Shown piece after piece: positions 63,909 through 64,000 of a stretch of DNA of 64,000 nucleotides. The stretch lies in assembly GCA_027310725.1 (NCBI GenBank), contig DAIDAG010000028.1, positions 16,057 to 80,056 on the forward strand, read 5' to 3'. The notes under the pieces are model-generated. The model worked only from the letters and a program-made list of their open reading frames with translations, did not search any database and had not been told where the DNA came from. How positions within the stretch are numbered: the stretch's first letter is position 1; each line of letters begins with the position of its first letter. The translations under genes and the position numbers were made by a program. Origin of the DNA: Sideroxydans sp. (lineage in GTDB: Bacteria > Pseudomonadota > Gammaproteobacteria > Burkholderiales > Gallionellaceae).

Positions 63909-64000
63909 GGAAAAACCCCAGCAAAGTAAAGGAAAGCGGTGTGATGTTTGCACGGCGGTTTAAATTCTGCATCTAGTCTCTTCAGTTGGCAAGCATTTAT
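63909..64000. other. Gene-free window end, upstream of the LysM gene
   Basis: No open frame or known element is visible in these 92 bases. In related genomes peptide deformylase (def) starts divergently just beyond, but no start of it is present here. The LysM gene promoter is expected here; no clear motif was seen. Confidence 0.4.

Overview
This 64 kb window looks like a chromosome segment around the replication origin of a betaproteobacterium. The likely group is the Nitrosomonadales/Gallionellaceae (a Sideroxydans-like organism). This is inferred from gene content and order: the pilGHIJ-chpA cluster next to yqgE-ruvX, rsmI/lpoA-yraN-diaA-dolP, a separate heptose adenylyltransferase gene, a DUF971 gene beside ubiE, and rpmH-rnpA-yidD-yidC-mnmE-mnmG-rsmG-parAB-atp against dnaA-dnaN-gyrB. 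No alignment was run. No tRNA, rRNA, CRISPR array, insertion sequence or prophage was seen.

Layout. 0-9.4 kb (minus strand): a Chp/Pil-type chemosensory operon for type IV pili (pilG, pilH, pilI, pilJ and a 1742-residue chpA), followed by yqgE and the start of ruvX. 9.5-17.5 kb: a thioredoxin-like protein, rsmE, a small tautomerase, argA, an iron-trafficking protein, and a polyphosphate group (ppk1, a lysine-rich small protein, sixA and a two-domain PPK2). 17.5-20.9 kb (minus): a frameshifted glycine-rich lipoprotein gene, DUF2288, gamma-carbonic anhydrase, a second tautomerase, pyrC and a flavodoxin-like protein. 20.9-25.4 kb: rsmI diverging from lpoA-yraN-diaA-dolP-hldC-DUF971. 25.4-31.4 kb: ubiE and, after an accessory stretch of about 2.7 kb rich in palindromic repeats, a Tim44-domain gene and ubiB. 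31.4-38.1 kb: an orphan ParA, glmU-glmS, a FemAB/GNAT-like protein and an MFS transporter.

38.1-53.2 kb (minus): the full F-type ATP synthase operon atpIBEFHAGDC, then parB, parA, rsmG, mnmG, a perfect parS site, mnmE, yidC, yidD, rnpA and rpmH. 53.2-58.5 kb (plus): dnaA, an AT-rich intergenic region with near-consensus DnaA boxes, dnaN, a second parS-like site and gyrB. 58.6-64 kb (minus): topA, smg, dprA and a LysM protein.

The switch from minus to plus genes at rpmH/dnaA, the DnaA boxes and the two parS sites place oriC near 53.2-54.9 kb. ParA/ParB and parS would handle origin segregation. DnaA, DnaN and GyrB handle replication, and RpmH, RnpA, YidD and YidC link ribosome and RNase P synthesis to membrane insertion.

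Most of the window is conserved housekeeping DNA. The points most worth a second look are: a repeat element read in frame inside an rluA-type gene; a lysine-rich, possibly DNA- or polyphosphate-binding protein wedged between polyphosphate genes with a palindrome in its promoter; an orphan ParA; a lipoprotein gene broken at a small hairpin; and the low G+C of dnaA-dnaN.
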